Shown one piece after another: positions 21,824 to 32,841 of a stretch of 64,000 nucleotides of DNA (position 1 is the first letter of the stretch; each line of letters begins with the position of its first letter). The position numbers and the translations under genes were made by a program. The notes under the pieces were generated by a model that saw only the letters and a program-made list of their open reading frames with translations, was not told where the DNA came from and did no database searches. The stretch comes from Zingiber officinale (Eukaryota > Streptophyta > Magnoliopsida > Zingiberales > Zingiberaceae): contig NC_055986.1 of NCBI RefSeq assembly GCF_018446385.1, forward strand, positions 26,708,302 through 26,772,301, written 5' to 3'.

Positions 21824-23094
21824 TGTTGGATCGAGAAGCGCTAGAGGGGGGTGAATAGCGCTCGTAGCTATTTCGTTCGATTTAAAACACTCGAGATAAT
21901 AAACGCAACAGAAAAGAAAACAACACAATCAAACGCTAACACAGATTGTTTACTTAGTTCGGAGCCTGTGACGACTCCTCCTCCAATGCCCGCGATCGTT
22001 GATCGCTTCCAGTGGGCAACAACTATAAGCTCGAAAGATTATTACAAACTTATTACAATTTGAACTGTAAAGAAAGCAATACCGACAACAAGAATATCAA
22101 ATCTGGTGCTCCGGGTCGTCGGGATGTTGCTACAGCACTTCGGGAACTTCTTGTTAGCAGCTTGTCGCAGAAGGATCGCTTAGAATGTGTGTTGTTATGC
22201 TGCTGGTCGAAACCCTCTTATAAAGAGTGTTCAAGGCGCCTCCATTAAGCTCCAAGGCGCCTCCAACACACCAAGTCAGCCATGTGGATTAGCGTTGAAG
22301 AATTCGTCGCTTATCCACTTGAAGGCTCCTCCATGCCAATCCAAGGCGCCTCCAATCATTGGTCCAAGACGCCTCCAGCTCCGTCCGAGGCACCTCCAGC
22401 ACCTCTTCACAGCCAGCTCATAGTTTGCACCCGAGGCGCCTCCAAGCTCCATGGAGGCGCCTCGGACACTGTTCATCCAAGGTGTTTTTTGCTCCTTTGT
22501 TCCTGCAAAATGTGTTAGTCCCAAACACATACCCTGCAAAACAAAGTTAGCACATAATAGCTATGAATAAGATATTGACAGTTTTCGAACTGTCCAGGTC
22601 TGACTTCGGATTTCCTACCGGAAACCCTAGGTCGACCCAACGCCTACTGTTCCCTCTGCAGGGAACGCGTCCTCACCTACTCCACTCAAGAGATTTACCT
22701 ATTGCCAGCACGATTCTCCAGATCGACTGGACTTTTGCTCGGCGCTTGATGCTTCCGAACTTTCTGTTGGACGCTCGCTTCCCGACCTGTCCAGTCTTCC
22801 ACCTGGTTCGTGACAACAGAACTTTCCACCTAGGGTTACCACCCCCTAGGACTTTTTGCCTGAAGCCCTCGACCCGCCAAGACTTTCCGCATAGGATTAC
22901 CACCCCCTATGACCTAGGGTTACCACCCCCTAGGGTTTTCCACCTAACTAACTACAGCTAGGACTTTTGTCTAAGTACACTTAGGATTTTCCTGCAAGCT
23001 CATTCAAACTGTTAGATCACAAAGCAACTTAACTTTGAACCCTTTGTCATTATCAAAACACAGGTTCGATCATCGGATGCTTCCAGCACCAACA
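21824..23094 (-). repeat. 5' LTR of the non-autonomous element
   Basis: Partner of 14501-15772. On the minus strand the promoter is a TATA box (CTTTATAAGAG, about 22215-22226). Immediately upstream, 22233-22470, lie repeated GGCGCC words, including a 14-bp stem with a 7-nt loop at 22432-22466. Confidence 0.9.
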
Positions 23095-23099
23095 GAAAC

Positions 23100-23681
23100 T
23101 GCTTGGAGAAAGTCCGACCAGCCATGATATTGTCCGACCGAAGGAGGCTTCGCCAATTCCACCTGTCAGTTGATCGAGAATTTAGGCTGATGGAGAGATA
23201 GATGTAGAAGTAATGCTCCCTCTAGTGCTTATTTGAGGAAGACATTTTATCGAAGTAAATGACACCCCGATCTTGAAATAGGAAGGTGTCTAGCTCGAAT
23301 AGCTTAGGGTAGGAAAAATAATGAAAGACATGGGGTACCAAAAGAATGTTGTGTAAGTAGAACAATATGACTACCTTGCACAGCAACCTAAAGGAGTTGG
23401 GCACTAATTGATACAAAGAAATATGAAAATATTTACAAACTTCGGAGAAAAGGTGTGAATGGGAAAGCGTAGGCCAGCTAGAAAGTGATCCTTAAAAAAG
23501 GGTAGAAAACCATCGGGGCTGCATGAGGACGGTCGTAGGCAAATGGGATGACAATTTGATAACCCGCAGGAAAATGGTAGGTCAATTGCATCTGATTGAT
23601 CTCGTCGCCATTAAATTTGGATTCAATTGAGATGTACCAGAACCCACGGACGGACGGGGGAGGACAAGGAGATTCAGCCAT
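23100..23681 (-). pseudogene. Second Tat element, right piece: 5' part of its antisense gene
   Basis: ATG at 23681 opens MAESPCPPPSVRGFWYISIE, matching the first Tat antisense gene (GGAPGLWYTTMESRF). Further on, LVPNSFRLLCKVVILFYLHN and FHYFSYPKLFELDTF match its globular part. The frame shifts near 23480, close to the frameshift in the other copy. It continues at 14500 across the 8.6-kb insertion. Confidence 0.75.
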
Positions 23682-24540
23682 GAAGCAGCGAAATAGAGGA
23701 GGATCAAGGGTTCAGATAAAAAATGGGGAAAGGGCTTATTACAGGGAAAATTGCTGGCGAAGGCTGTGAATCGAGAAGATGATAAGGGAAGAGAAAAAGT
23801 CAGGGGCTTAAAAACCTAGAGAGAGACCGCTCTGAGTCGTCCGATCAAGGGCTTTGGAAAATGGGGATTCATCTCGACCGTTGAATTCAAAAAGGCAGCT
23901 ATCGCATCAAACCCGAACAATAGTCTGTCACATCACGCACATGGCGGCATGCAGAGGCAACACATGACATTCTGTTACAGGTGGCATTAATGAGGAGGCA
24001 GAAAGCATGATTACAAAGCATGGTTAAGTGTGCTCTGCATTAACGGGTGGAGATTTGAACGATTCTCAAGAAGTTACGGTGACATCAGCGGCAATTAGAA
24101 GGCATTATAGTTAAAGGCAAAGATCGGTAAGAAACTAAAAAATTGGCTAAGTGTCGCACACAATAGATCTGAACGACGGCTATAAAACCATATGTCTTCA
24201 CCATCTGCAGTCGAACGACAGCTAGAAAACTGTATGGGTTCGACATCAGTAGCCAAACAACAACTATAAAATCGCGTGTCTTCGCCATCAGCAGCCAAAT
24301 GACGGTTATAAAATTGTATGTCTTTGCCATCTGTAGCCGAACAACGGCTATAAAATCGTATGGGTTCAACAACAACAATCGTACGACAGTTATAAACACT
24401 GGAGCCAAAGGCATCAACAACAAAACAGAAGATATAAGCCCCAGGACATTCTTATGGGAAGAAGGAGTTCCAGACCACACCAACTTTCCAGTCAGTCGAA
24501 ATTGCAGCCTCTTTTCGACTAGACTTGAAGGGGAGACTTG
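23682..24540. other. Antisense leader, spacer and polypurine tract of the second Tat element
   Basis: Contains the weak antisense TATA (about 23807-23816). At 24160-24400 there are about six imperfect copies of a short unit (GACGGCTATAAAATCGTATG-like). The plus-strand tract CTTGAAGGGGAG ends at 24535. No gene seen. Confidence 0.6.
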
Positions 24541-25410
24541 TGATTCGGTAATGATGAGGGGTCCCACCAAAGATAGGTCAAAATAAGGAAGATCAGCTGA
24601 TGTGGGAGACAAAGTCAAGCGGGGTATCCAAGTCGGTCGAACAGGCAAGGTGCGGTGCGGCCGAGCAGATCGGGTATGGCCGAGCAGATTGAATACGACC
24701 AAGCAGATGACACCAGTTTAGGAGACAAGCAAGCCGGGCATCCCCTGGTCGGACAATATTGCCCTCCGACAATAAAGGAAGCTTAGCAGCAGTTGGTCTT
24801 GTCGACTGGGCTCCGCTTCCGGTTAGATGGGGATAGCCGACGATAGTCAGGAAGCAAGGAAAAAGATGAGCCGGCGGACCCTAAGGACACTGCCGAGCGA
24901 GGGCAGCCCGGCTGAGTAGACTCTGGTCGATTGCGTATGACCCCACTAAATATCTTGTCATATCTTTTTGAGAGTTTGTGTCGCTGACAGCAGAGCATGT
25001 CCAACAGACAATCGTACTTTAGAAGCTCCCAGGCTGTCACATCAGAGAATTGCATGGTTGCTTAAGGAAAGGTGGTAGGGATATTTTTCGACTGGTCTTT
25101 TCTTAGGACGCCTAGGAAAATGTGTCTACGCTTTGGGATATGTATATGAACACTACAATGACACTATAAAAGGAGGTTCACATCTACAGGAGGAGGTATG
25201 CGCAACTTCGTTTCCTACACACTTTCTCTTTAGTTCTTCCTCCTTTGAGATCATCGGAAACTAACTTGAGCGTCGGAGGGCCAACATTGGGAATCCCTTC
25301 TCGGCCCAGCATTGATGCTTTTGTGTTGTAGGACTACGTGAAGTCTTCTCTTCGTCAACCTTCTGACCACATCCCCAGCTCACCACCATCTCTGTTTTCG
25401 AACATGATCA
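24541..25410 (+). repeat. 3' LTR of the second Tat element
   Basis: TGATTCGG ... CATGATCA, 870 bp, same terminal words as the LTR at 7725-8509 but strongly diverged inside. A TATA box CTATAAAAGG lies at 25163-25172. Confidence 0.7.
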
Positions 25411-25959
25411 CTTTTTATATCATCGCGTATCAATCTATCTGTTTCGGCTCTTCTGTATATTGATACATCCGCGTCAATCCATCTATATCTCATTGATTCC
25501 TTCATTAAAAAAAAAATCATAATAGTATCTATTCATCTTTATATTTCATTGATTATTTCATCAGTTTTTATAATTTGTTCAAAATAAAATTTAAAATAAA
25601 ATAAATGGGAAAATATTTTATTAAAAAAAACTAAGAATAGGTTTGATGAATAATAAATTTGTTCAAAATAATATTTAAAATAAAATAAATGGGAAAATAT
25701 TTTTTTTAAAAATTAAGAATAGTTTTGATCAATAAAAAATTTGTTCAAAATAATATTTAAAATAAAATAAATGAGAAAATATTTTAAAAAAAAATTAAGA
25801 ATAGTTTGGATGAATAACAAGAGGGAGCATGTCAGAGAAAGAACAACAGAATTTAAAAAGGTATTAAAAACAATTATAAAAACATATTCTGCGGTCCAAA
25901 AAAATTTTTAGTTTTGGAGATTCAGAAAGGAGTTAGTTTCTTGAAAATTTTAAGGGATA
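25411..25959. repeat. AT-rich region with three tandem units of about 95 bp
   Basis: From about 25560 to 25825 the block TTTGTTCAAAATAA...AAATGGGAAAATATTTT...TTAAGAATAG...GATGAATAA repeats three times. Upstream is a direct repeat of GCGTATCAATCTATCTGTTT and CGCGTCAATCCATCTATATC. No gene. Confidence 0.7.
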
Positions 25960-26196
25960 AAAATTTTAAAACGCCCTTAATTAATAGAATTTAAAAGGGC
26001 ATTTTTAAAAATAAAATAATATAATATAAGCGAATGTGTAAAATAAATGGATTCAATTTCATTAAAAAAATTATACATACAATTTTTTCACCAACTTATT
26101 TAAAATTATTTAAATTTAATAAAAAAACACTTTAATATGCTTACAATAATCGTAATATTATTGTTAAAATATTATAACAACTAATGCTCTAATAGC
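25960..26196. repeat. Left arm of a palindromic MITE-like element
   Basis: The reverse complement of this stretch aligns loosely with 35719-35925: both share ATTAAATTTAAATAATTTTAA and a GTAT(G/C)TATAA...TTTTTT(A/G)ATGA-like block. The copia element 26197-35713 lies between the arms, so it inserted near the centre of an older inverted-repeat element. Its last five bases, ATAGC (26192-26196), form the likely target duplication. Confidence 0.5.
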
Positions 26197-26997
26197 TATT
26201 GATCCCCGGGTAGCTTCTGGAGTATGCAATCTGGAGTATGCAAACTGATCGTCGAGGCTAGTGTTCGACACTATCTCCGTAAACGATATTGCTCCACTAC
26301 GATGCTTAACGGATTGTTGCAATTCGTTCCCAAGATACAACGACGACGAACGTCTCGGAATCGTAGCACTCCGACTTCCGAGACCAGCGAACCTTTTAGT
26401 AGACTTCTTGGACTCTTGAATGCACAAGATGAGATGAATGTTTGAGGAAGAGAAGAGAGGATTGAGTAAGTATTCCATCATCTGGAGGGTTTTATTTATA
26501 TTGAAGGAAGAGGTTGAGTGTCCATTGATTCGATGCTTCAGATCAAGTCTCATCCTAGGCCGTTAGATCGTTACTCTTTGCGATCCAACGCTCTACAAGT
26601 GCAAAGTGCGCCTACAAAGCGCTCATTGCGCACGTGGCGGGTGGCGGGCTCACAGGTGCGAGCACTTGCTCGCCCTGGGCTAAGGGGTCACCTGTCCTTT
26701 TATTTTTTTGTTAACTCCATTAACACATCTTCATTAATAAGTAGAGAATACACATCGAGAATTTCCGATGTGGGACTATTCTCCCATGCACTTTATTAAT
26801 GAATAATAAATGTTATTTTGGGCTGACTTTAAACATTAATTTCTCATTCACCCTTAATCGATTTTGAGCAAATTAATAGTCTAAATCTATCTACGCGAAT
26901 CGTAGATTTCAATTTTGAAGTCAATTACGACTTTCAACAATTGATGGCTTCCTTCCTCTAAATCGTTTTGGTCCATTTAAGGCCCCAATATCCAACA
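26197..26997 (-). repeat. 3' LTR of the split copia element (shortened)
   Basis: Matches 34561-35713 except for two internal deletions totalling about 350 bp, one next to GAGTGTCC and one after CCAACGCTCTA. Its first bases are TATTG rather than TGTTG. Confidence 0.85.
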
Positions 26998-27555
26998 ATC
27001 CCCCACATGAATGGAAATTAATGCAATGCGTGTATGCATGCTGACATTTTACAAGAGTCTAATCGATAAGTCACTGCATCGGGAGAGGTAGCTTGTGCCT
27101 TTGAACCTTCCGTAGTGAAATGCTATCGAGTATACTAGGCTGCGCAGTGAACGTGATGTCTTGAACTGCTCAGCTGTTGGTGTATACTTAGACAATAACA
27201 CCCACACAGAGATCTATCTCACCTACTTTAGGTTCTCATGGTTGGTTCCGTTTCGGCCATGGATACCATCTTGGATTCATGAGTGTTTCATTGAAGCGGC
27301 CTGTCTTCACACTCACATAGGTGACACTTCTATCAAGAGTATCCTACCATACTCCACCTTATCAGGTATAGAAGTCACTAAAAGCATAAGTTTAACCTCA
27401 CTACATGAGGTAGGACAGCACAAATTCATCCTAGGATTGGGATAGAGATAAACTATCTAATGTGCTGGACCACAACTTCTGTAACTTCGTTGTCCCATTG
27501 AACCAAGATCTTGGGATCTCCAGTCAACAACGTTGGGTTACCGCTATAGTCGTTT
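26998..27555 (-). other. 3' untranslated part of the split copia element
   Basis: Between the pol stop and the LTR; ends in the purine tract. No gene. Confidence 0.6.
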
Positions 27556-28508
27556 TTAGTTGTAGATTTTTAATCTCATTCCTCTTGATGAGCAGTATAC
27601 TTGATCTCGACTCAACCCCTTCGTTAGAGGATCTGCCAAATTATCTTTGGACTTAACATAGTCGATTGCAATCACTCCATTCGAGATCAACTGCCTAATG
27701 GTATTATGTCTACGACGTATATGTCGTGACTTCCCATTATACATATTACTCTGTGCCCTTCCAATCGCCGATTGACTATCACAGTGGATTAGTACGGCAG
27801 ACACAGGTTTCATCCAGCTCGGAATATCTTCCAAGAAATTCCGCAGCCATTCAGCTTCCTCAGCTGCTTTGTCTAGTGCTATAAACTCGGATTCCATAGT
27901 TGACCGAGCAATGCAAGTCTGCTTAGTGGATTTCCAAGATACTGCTCCCCCACCGATCGTGAATACGTATCCACTAGTGGATTTGGAGTCTTTTGTATCT
28001 GATATCCAATTAGCATCACAATATCCTTCCAACACAGTGGGATATTTTCCATAATGTAATCCATAGTTCATAGTATATTTCAAATATCTGAGAACTCGCA
28101 TCAATGCTTTCCAATGGGTGTCGTTTGGATTACTCGTAAAATGACTCAGTTTGTTGACCGTACAGGCAATATCCGGACGTGTGCAGTTTGTGAGATACAT
28201 CAAACTGCCTATTATCCGAGAATATTCCAACTGCGATATGGTCTCACCATGGTTTTTCGCTAAGTGTTGACTTAGATCCATAGGTGTTTTCACTGAAGAG
28301 AGATCGTACGCATTGAATTTTTTCAATACAGATTCTACATAATGGGATTGTGTTAAAACTATCCCTTCTGATGTCCTGAGAATTTTAATTCCCAATATAA
28401 CATCTGCTTGACCCATATCTTTCATATCAAAATTTCTGGTCAACATTTTCTTTGTAGTCATGATTACATCATGATTACTGCCCATTATTAGCATGTCGTC
28501 TACGTATA
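27556..28508 (-). CDS. copia RT C-terminal part and RNase H (downstream of the CACTA insertion)
   Basis: Continues the reverse transcriptase from just inside the catalytic YVDD box, split at the insertion. Conserved blocks: FDMKDMGQADVILGIKI, TMNYGLHYG, then RNase H with YCDANWISDTKDSKSTSGYVF, WKSTKQTCIARSTMESEF and HCDSQSAIGRAQS, ending DNLADPLTKGLSRD. The frame is uninterrupted to its stop, so decay here is slight. It could be translated only from RNA from which the CACTA element had been removed. Confidence 0.85.
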
Positions 28509-28859
28509 CACTACAAGAAAACAGGGTTTCAGAAACAGATTTTTAAAACGGAAATAAGATCCGTTTTAAATTTTAGTAAATTATAAACGGATTTGCTACG
28601 GAATTATTATATGTTTCATTTTTTTAATAAAAATAATATAGAAAAAAATTTAAAACAAAATTTAAAATAAATTAGAAACAGAATTTATAAATAGATTTTT
28701 ATAAACCAAAATAAATACGGAATAACAACGAAATTTGATACAAAATTTTATTCGTTTATAAATCTGTTTAAAAATATTTTAAACAGAAAAACAATCTGTT
28801 TATAATTTATATAATTTGAAAAAAAACTATATTAAGTAATTAGAAAAATACTTTATTTT

Positions 28860-29190
28860 AATTCATTAAAAACCCTAACCCTTTGCAATTTCTCCCAAAT
28901 TCCACCCGACGCGTCTCCACGCGATGCGATCTTCTTCTCCAGTCCCAAATCGCGCACGCGATCTTCTTCTCCAATCCCAAATCGCGCAGGACTCCAAGGT
29001 AGGCACGACTCCAAGTTAAGGCGCACGCGATCTTCTTCTCCTGTCCCAAATCTCCACGGCTCAAAGGTAGGCGCGACTCCAACTTAAGGCGTACACGATC
29101 TTCTTCCCCGATCCCAAATCACGCACGACTCCAAGGTACGCAAGGCTCCACCGAACGCGATCTATTTTTAGTTGTAGGTAGATATGAGAT
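28860..29190 (+). repeat. GC-rich tandem block inside the CACTA element
   Basis: Four imperfect copies of a unit with GCGATCTTCTTCTCC, TCCCAAATC and GCGCGACTCCAAG lie just upstream of the captured transporter exons. It may derive from the 5' leader of the captured gene. Confidence 0.7.
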
Positions 29191-29197
29191 TGATCGC

Positions 29198-30290
29198 ATG
29201 GAGGTGAACCTAAGAAGGAAAGGGTCCTTCACGTCTTTGAGAGAGGATCTGAGGGAGACGTTCTTGCCAAAGGATCCATTTCGGTACCGTCTGGCTGAGG
29301 CAGAGTGTCACCAGTCCTCGAGATCTACGCTAATGCTCATGTACTTGGTAACCATTCTGGAATGGGGCCAAAATATAACCTTGCTAAGTTCCAATGCGAT
29401 CTCCTCGTCGGCTTCACCATCGCCATCCTCGCTGTCCCACAAAGGCATCAGCTACGCTCGCCTCGCCTACCTTCACCCCTTCATCGGCCTCTGTACTATG
29501 ATCTACTTAATTAATTCGGAATCCATTACATGCGTGATTAATTAATTAAGTAATTAATCACTATTTGTCCCTGTTTCAGATTCGAATTTCATCCCACCGT
29601 TAATCTATGCGATATTTGGTAGCTCCACAAACGTGGCTATGGGGGGCACCGCCGCCGTCTAGCTGTTTCTTGCTTCGATCGGCTATCGGAGCAAAAGTAT
29701 CGCCGGTTGACCACCCGGAGTTGGACACGCATTTGCTCTTCACCGCCGCCTTCTTCACTGGACTCTTTCAAGCGGCGCTCGGCATCTTCAGGTAATAAAT
29801 TATAATTGACCATGCAGAGTTTCTATTTATTAATAGTTTTTCCTCGCTTGATGAGAATTAAAGTGCGTTTAATTTCTAGTGTACGTAAGCTGCAAAAAAA
29901 AGTCGATAATGTTTGCACTAATTATATATATATATCTCGATGGATGAATACGTGCATATGTAGGCTGAGTGGTGGAGTTCTTCTCACATTCGATGATCAC
30001 TGGTTTCATGGGAGGTACAACGGTCATCTTCATCATGTAACAACTCAAAGGGATGCTGGGATTGAAATATTTCACCACAAACACTGATCTCGTCTCTATC
30101 ATTTGCTTTATCAACTCCCACAGAGATGAGTTTGATACTTAATTAATTACTTGAAAATTAATTATAAATCATCTGGGACTGCTTGCTATTGCTGATAATT
30201 TAAAGTTTCAGTGAAGATGGGAAAGTGCTGCTCATGGGAGATACTTGATTACCATTTTGCTCCTTGATAGTCATGTGGTTATGATAACAT
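29198..30290 (+). pseudogene. Captured sulfate transporter (SULTR) gene fragments
   Basis: Several frames together match the N-terminal half of plant sulfate/proton symporters. From 29198: FTSLREDLRETFLPKDPFR; then EWG and NLAKFQCDLLVGFTIAILAV; the PQ-GISYARLAYLHPFIGL transmembrane block (about 29440-29490); and a PPLIYAIFGSS block (about 29590-29625). The longest clean run is VSPVDHPELDTHLLFTAAFF, followed by QAALGIFR (29698-29791). A GTAATA donor follows at 29792, and homology resumes near 29963 with ITGFMGGTTVIF and QLKGMLGL. RWESAAHG is at about 30215-30240. Order and introns match a genomic copy, not a cDNA. Frameshifts and stops make it non-functional as a transporter. Confidence 0.8.
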
Positions 30291-31150
30291 ATGCTTCATA
30301 TTCTTCAGCCAACAGTCAACAAAAGGTCAACAAAGGGCATGCTTTAAAGCGTGTTAAGCTAGTTTTATTATTATTATGTCTTCTATTTAACTTGTTCATC
30401 TCCATTTACTGAACTTCATACTACAGTAATAAAAAATAAATATCATACATCATATACCAACATTGCTTCTTATAACATTCTATATCTAGACTGTCATTAA
30501 CATTCTTAATATGTTAATTGTCCTAAGTTTGATTATATCATTTCTCCCCTAGGTTGTGGTCCAAATCTCAATGGAGATAATATAAATTTATACTGTTGGT
30601 AAGTAGTCATTTTTTTATATAGGTTATTTCATTGCATGCTTGTTTTTTATATTTATTAAACTTATTCATTTCATGTTTTGATTTTGCTAGATTGTCTCAA
30701 CAAACTTGGTTGGTTCATTAATCCGTATGAAGTAATTCATCTCATGGAGTTCGAGACAAGGGAGGGCAAAGGGAAAAAATCATAGACATGCGTGCTACTA
30801 GCAAGAGGATAGATGAAGACATTATTGAAAGTAAAAAAGTGTTGAACTTCTTATCACAAAAAATAGAGAGAGGGAAGAAAAGTTTATCTACTAAGGTAGG
30901 CAAAGTAAAGAAAAGGAGAAGGTTTGTAAAATGATTTAAGAGGTGAAATATTCAAATCATTATATCTAGGAGGATATGATCCTTGTGATCATGAGCGTCG
31001 TAATAGAATGTAAAGATTAGATTACTTAAGGTGAGATTTAAAAATTTATATATTTGATTAGATGATGTAAATATTTACTTATCCCAATGTTAATTTTATG
31101 ATACTTTTGGATTAGAAATTAGTTATTTTAAATATTTATTTGAAATGTGT
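30291..31150. other. Right interior of the CACTA element
   Basis: AT-rich; a Lys/Glu-rich open stretch near 30745-30930 has no clear match. No transposase motif seen. Confidence 0.45.
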
Positions 31151-31571
31151 GTGTGTTTCTTATAGTAGATAAGAATATAGAAATATAATATAATAAAAAA
31201 ATAGAAATCAATTTATAAATAAAATTATATATAGATTTATAAATATAATTATAAACAGATTTATAAACAGATTAAAATTATTTTTTATATGTTATTTAAA
31301 ACAGATTAATGACGAATTTAAAACAAAATTTAGAAACAGATTTTGTATTTGAAATTTATTTTATTTGGTTAATTTAAAAACAGATTTATAAACGACTTTT
31401 TAATCTGTTTCTAAATTAAAGACGGAATATTTCCGTCTCTTAAATTAGCAACGGGGCTTTCAATAACGGATTTTAGATACGGAATATTCTGTCTCAAACT
31501 TTTTTTAGAAACGGAAAAGTGACTTTCAGAAACTGATTTTTTCGTCTTTGAAACTATGTTTTCTTGTAGTG

Positions 31572-32841
31572 ATAGACAGACAATTACATAGCCTTCAGGT
31601 GTGTTTTTGACATAAATGCATTTGCCACATTCATTTATTCTGAATTCGTTTGACAGCATTACTTTGTCAAATTTTTCGTGCCATTGTTTAGGCGCTTGCT
31701 TAAGTCCGTACAACGACTTAACAAGTCGACACACCTTTTTCTCATTTCCAGGAGCCATGAACCCTTCGGGTTGCTCCATATAAATTTCTTCTTCCAACTC
31801 ACCATTTAAGAACGCAGTCTTAACATCCATTTGATGTATTTCAAGGTCATACAGTGCTGCAATGGCTATTAGCACTCGTATGGACGTAATCCTTGTCACC
31901 GGTGAGTATGTATCGAAGTAATTAAGGCCTTCATCTTGCTTGTACCCCTTGGCTACAAGTCTGGCCTTATACTTGTCAATTGATCCATCAGCTTTATACT
32001 TACGTTTTAGTATCCACTTACAACCTAATGGTTTATTACCAGAAGGAAGGTCTACTAATTCCCAAGTATGATTATTCATGATAGACTCAATTTCACTATT
32101 GACAGCTTCCTTCCACATTGGAGCATCGGGTCTAGAGAGAGCTTCACTTAATGTTCTTGGTTCCATTTCTGACATGAAAGTCATGAAATCTGGCCCGAAC
32201 GATTTCTCAACTCTAGCCCGTTTGCTACGACGTGGCTCTTCACTTTGATCGTCAATAGTCCTTTTATAACAGCTAAGTTCGGTAACGTCATTTTTGTTTG
32301 AACTTCCGTTGTTATTACTTTCAACGTTTCCCTTTTTATTTGGGAATACGTTTTCAAAGAATATCGCATTCCGAGATTCTATGGTTGTTCCCACATGTAT
32401 ATCAGGAATGTCTGATTTGTGAACTAGGAAACGATATGCACTACTATTATGGACATATCCGACAAATATCGCATCGAACGTTTTAGGTCCGATCTTTACT
32501 TGCTTTGGTTTAGGTACTTCGACCTTTGCCAAGCACCCCCACACTTTCAGGTATTTGTACGATGGCTCGCGGCCTTTCCATAGTTCATATGGAGTTTTAT
32601 CATTTTTCTTATGAGGGATTCTGTTGAGAATGTGATTTGCCGATAATATTGCTTCCCCCCACAAGTTTTGAGGTAAGCCTGAATTTATCAACAAGGCATT
32701 CATCATTTCTTTTAGTGTCCGATTTTTACGTTCAGCAACACCGTTTGATTGAGGTGAGTAAGGTACCGTTGTTTGATGGATAATGCCATATCTGCAAAAT
32801 TCATCAAACGGTGCACTATATTCTCCACCTCTATCGCTCAA
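31572..32841 (-). CDS. copia integrase C-terminal part and RT N-terminal part (upstream of the CACTA insertion)
   Basis: Begins within integrase at [15 protein letters not shown] (catalytic D) and [10 protein letters not shown] (catalytic E). Then comes the GKREP-type linker region and the reverse transcriptase: [51 protein letters not shown] and [18 protein letters not shown]. The true coding ends at the CACTA junction inside the YVDD box; the frame runs on into CACTA sequence to 31411. It is separated from the gag frame by one missing base near 32835. Confidence 0.88.

Larger units (their letters stand above)
14501..23094 (-). mobile_element. Non-autonomous copia-type LTR retrotransposon (gag plus extra ORF, no pol)
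   Basis: 8594 bp, complete. LTRs of 1272 and 1271 bp start TGTTGG and end CCAACA. A 5-bp target duplication GAAAC lies at 14496-14500 and 23095-23099. On the minus strand: 5' LTR 23094-21824, Met-tRNA primer site, gag, a long low-complexity zone, a second ORF, an AT-rich spacer, a polypurine tract AAAAAAGGGGGAGAT, and the 3' LTR. That tract and the primer site are of the kind seen in SIRE/Maximus copia elements. No protease, integrase, RT or RNase H was found, so it must borrow them. The near-identical LTRs argue for a fairly recent insertion. Confidence 0.9.
28509..31571. mobile_element. Non-autonomous CACTA (En/Spm-type) DNA transposon
   Basis: Perfect terminal inverted repeats CACTACAAGAAAA at 28509-28521 and TTTTCTTGTAGTG at 31559-31571. 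A 3-bp target duplication, ATA, lies at 28506-28508 and 31572-31574. Both ends carry dense subterminal words such as AAACGGATTT and AAACAGATTTATAAAC (28540-28850, 31150-31550), the usual transposase-binding pattern. No transposase gene is present. The interior holds fragments of a host sulfate transporter gene. Confidence 0.93.

Noticed and set aside
29198-30115. A functional sulfate transporter gene
   Set aside because: Several frameshifts, an internal stop, only the N-terminal half present, and it lies inside a CACTA element.
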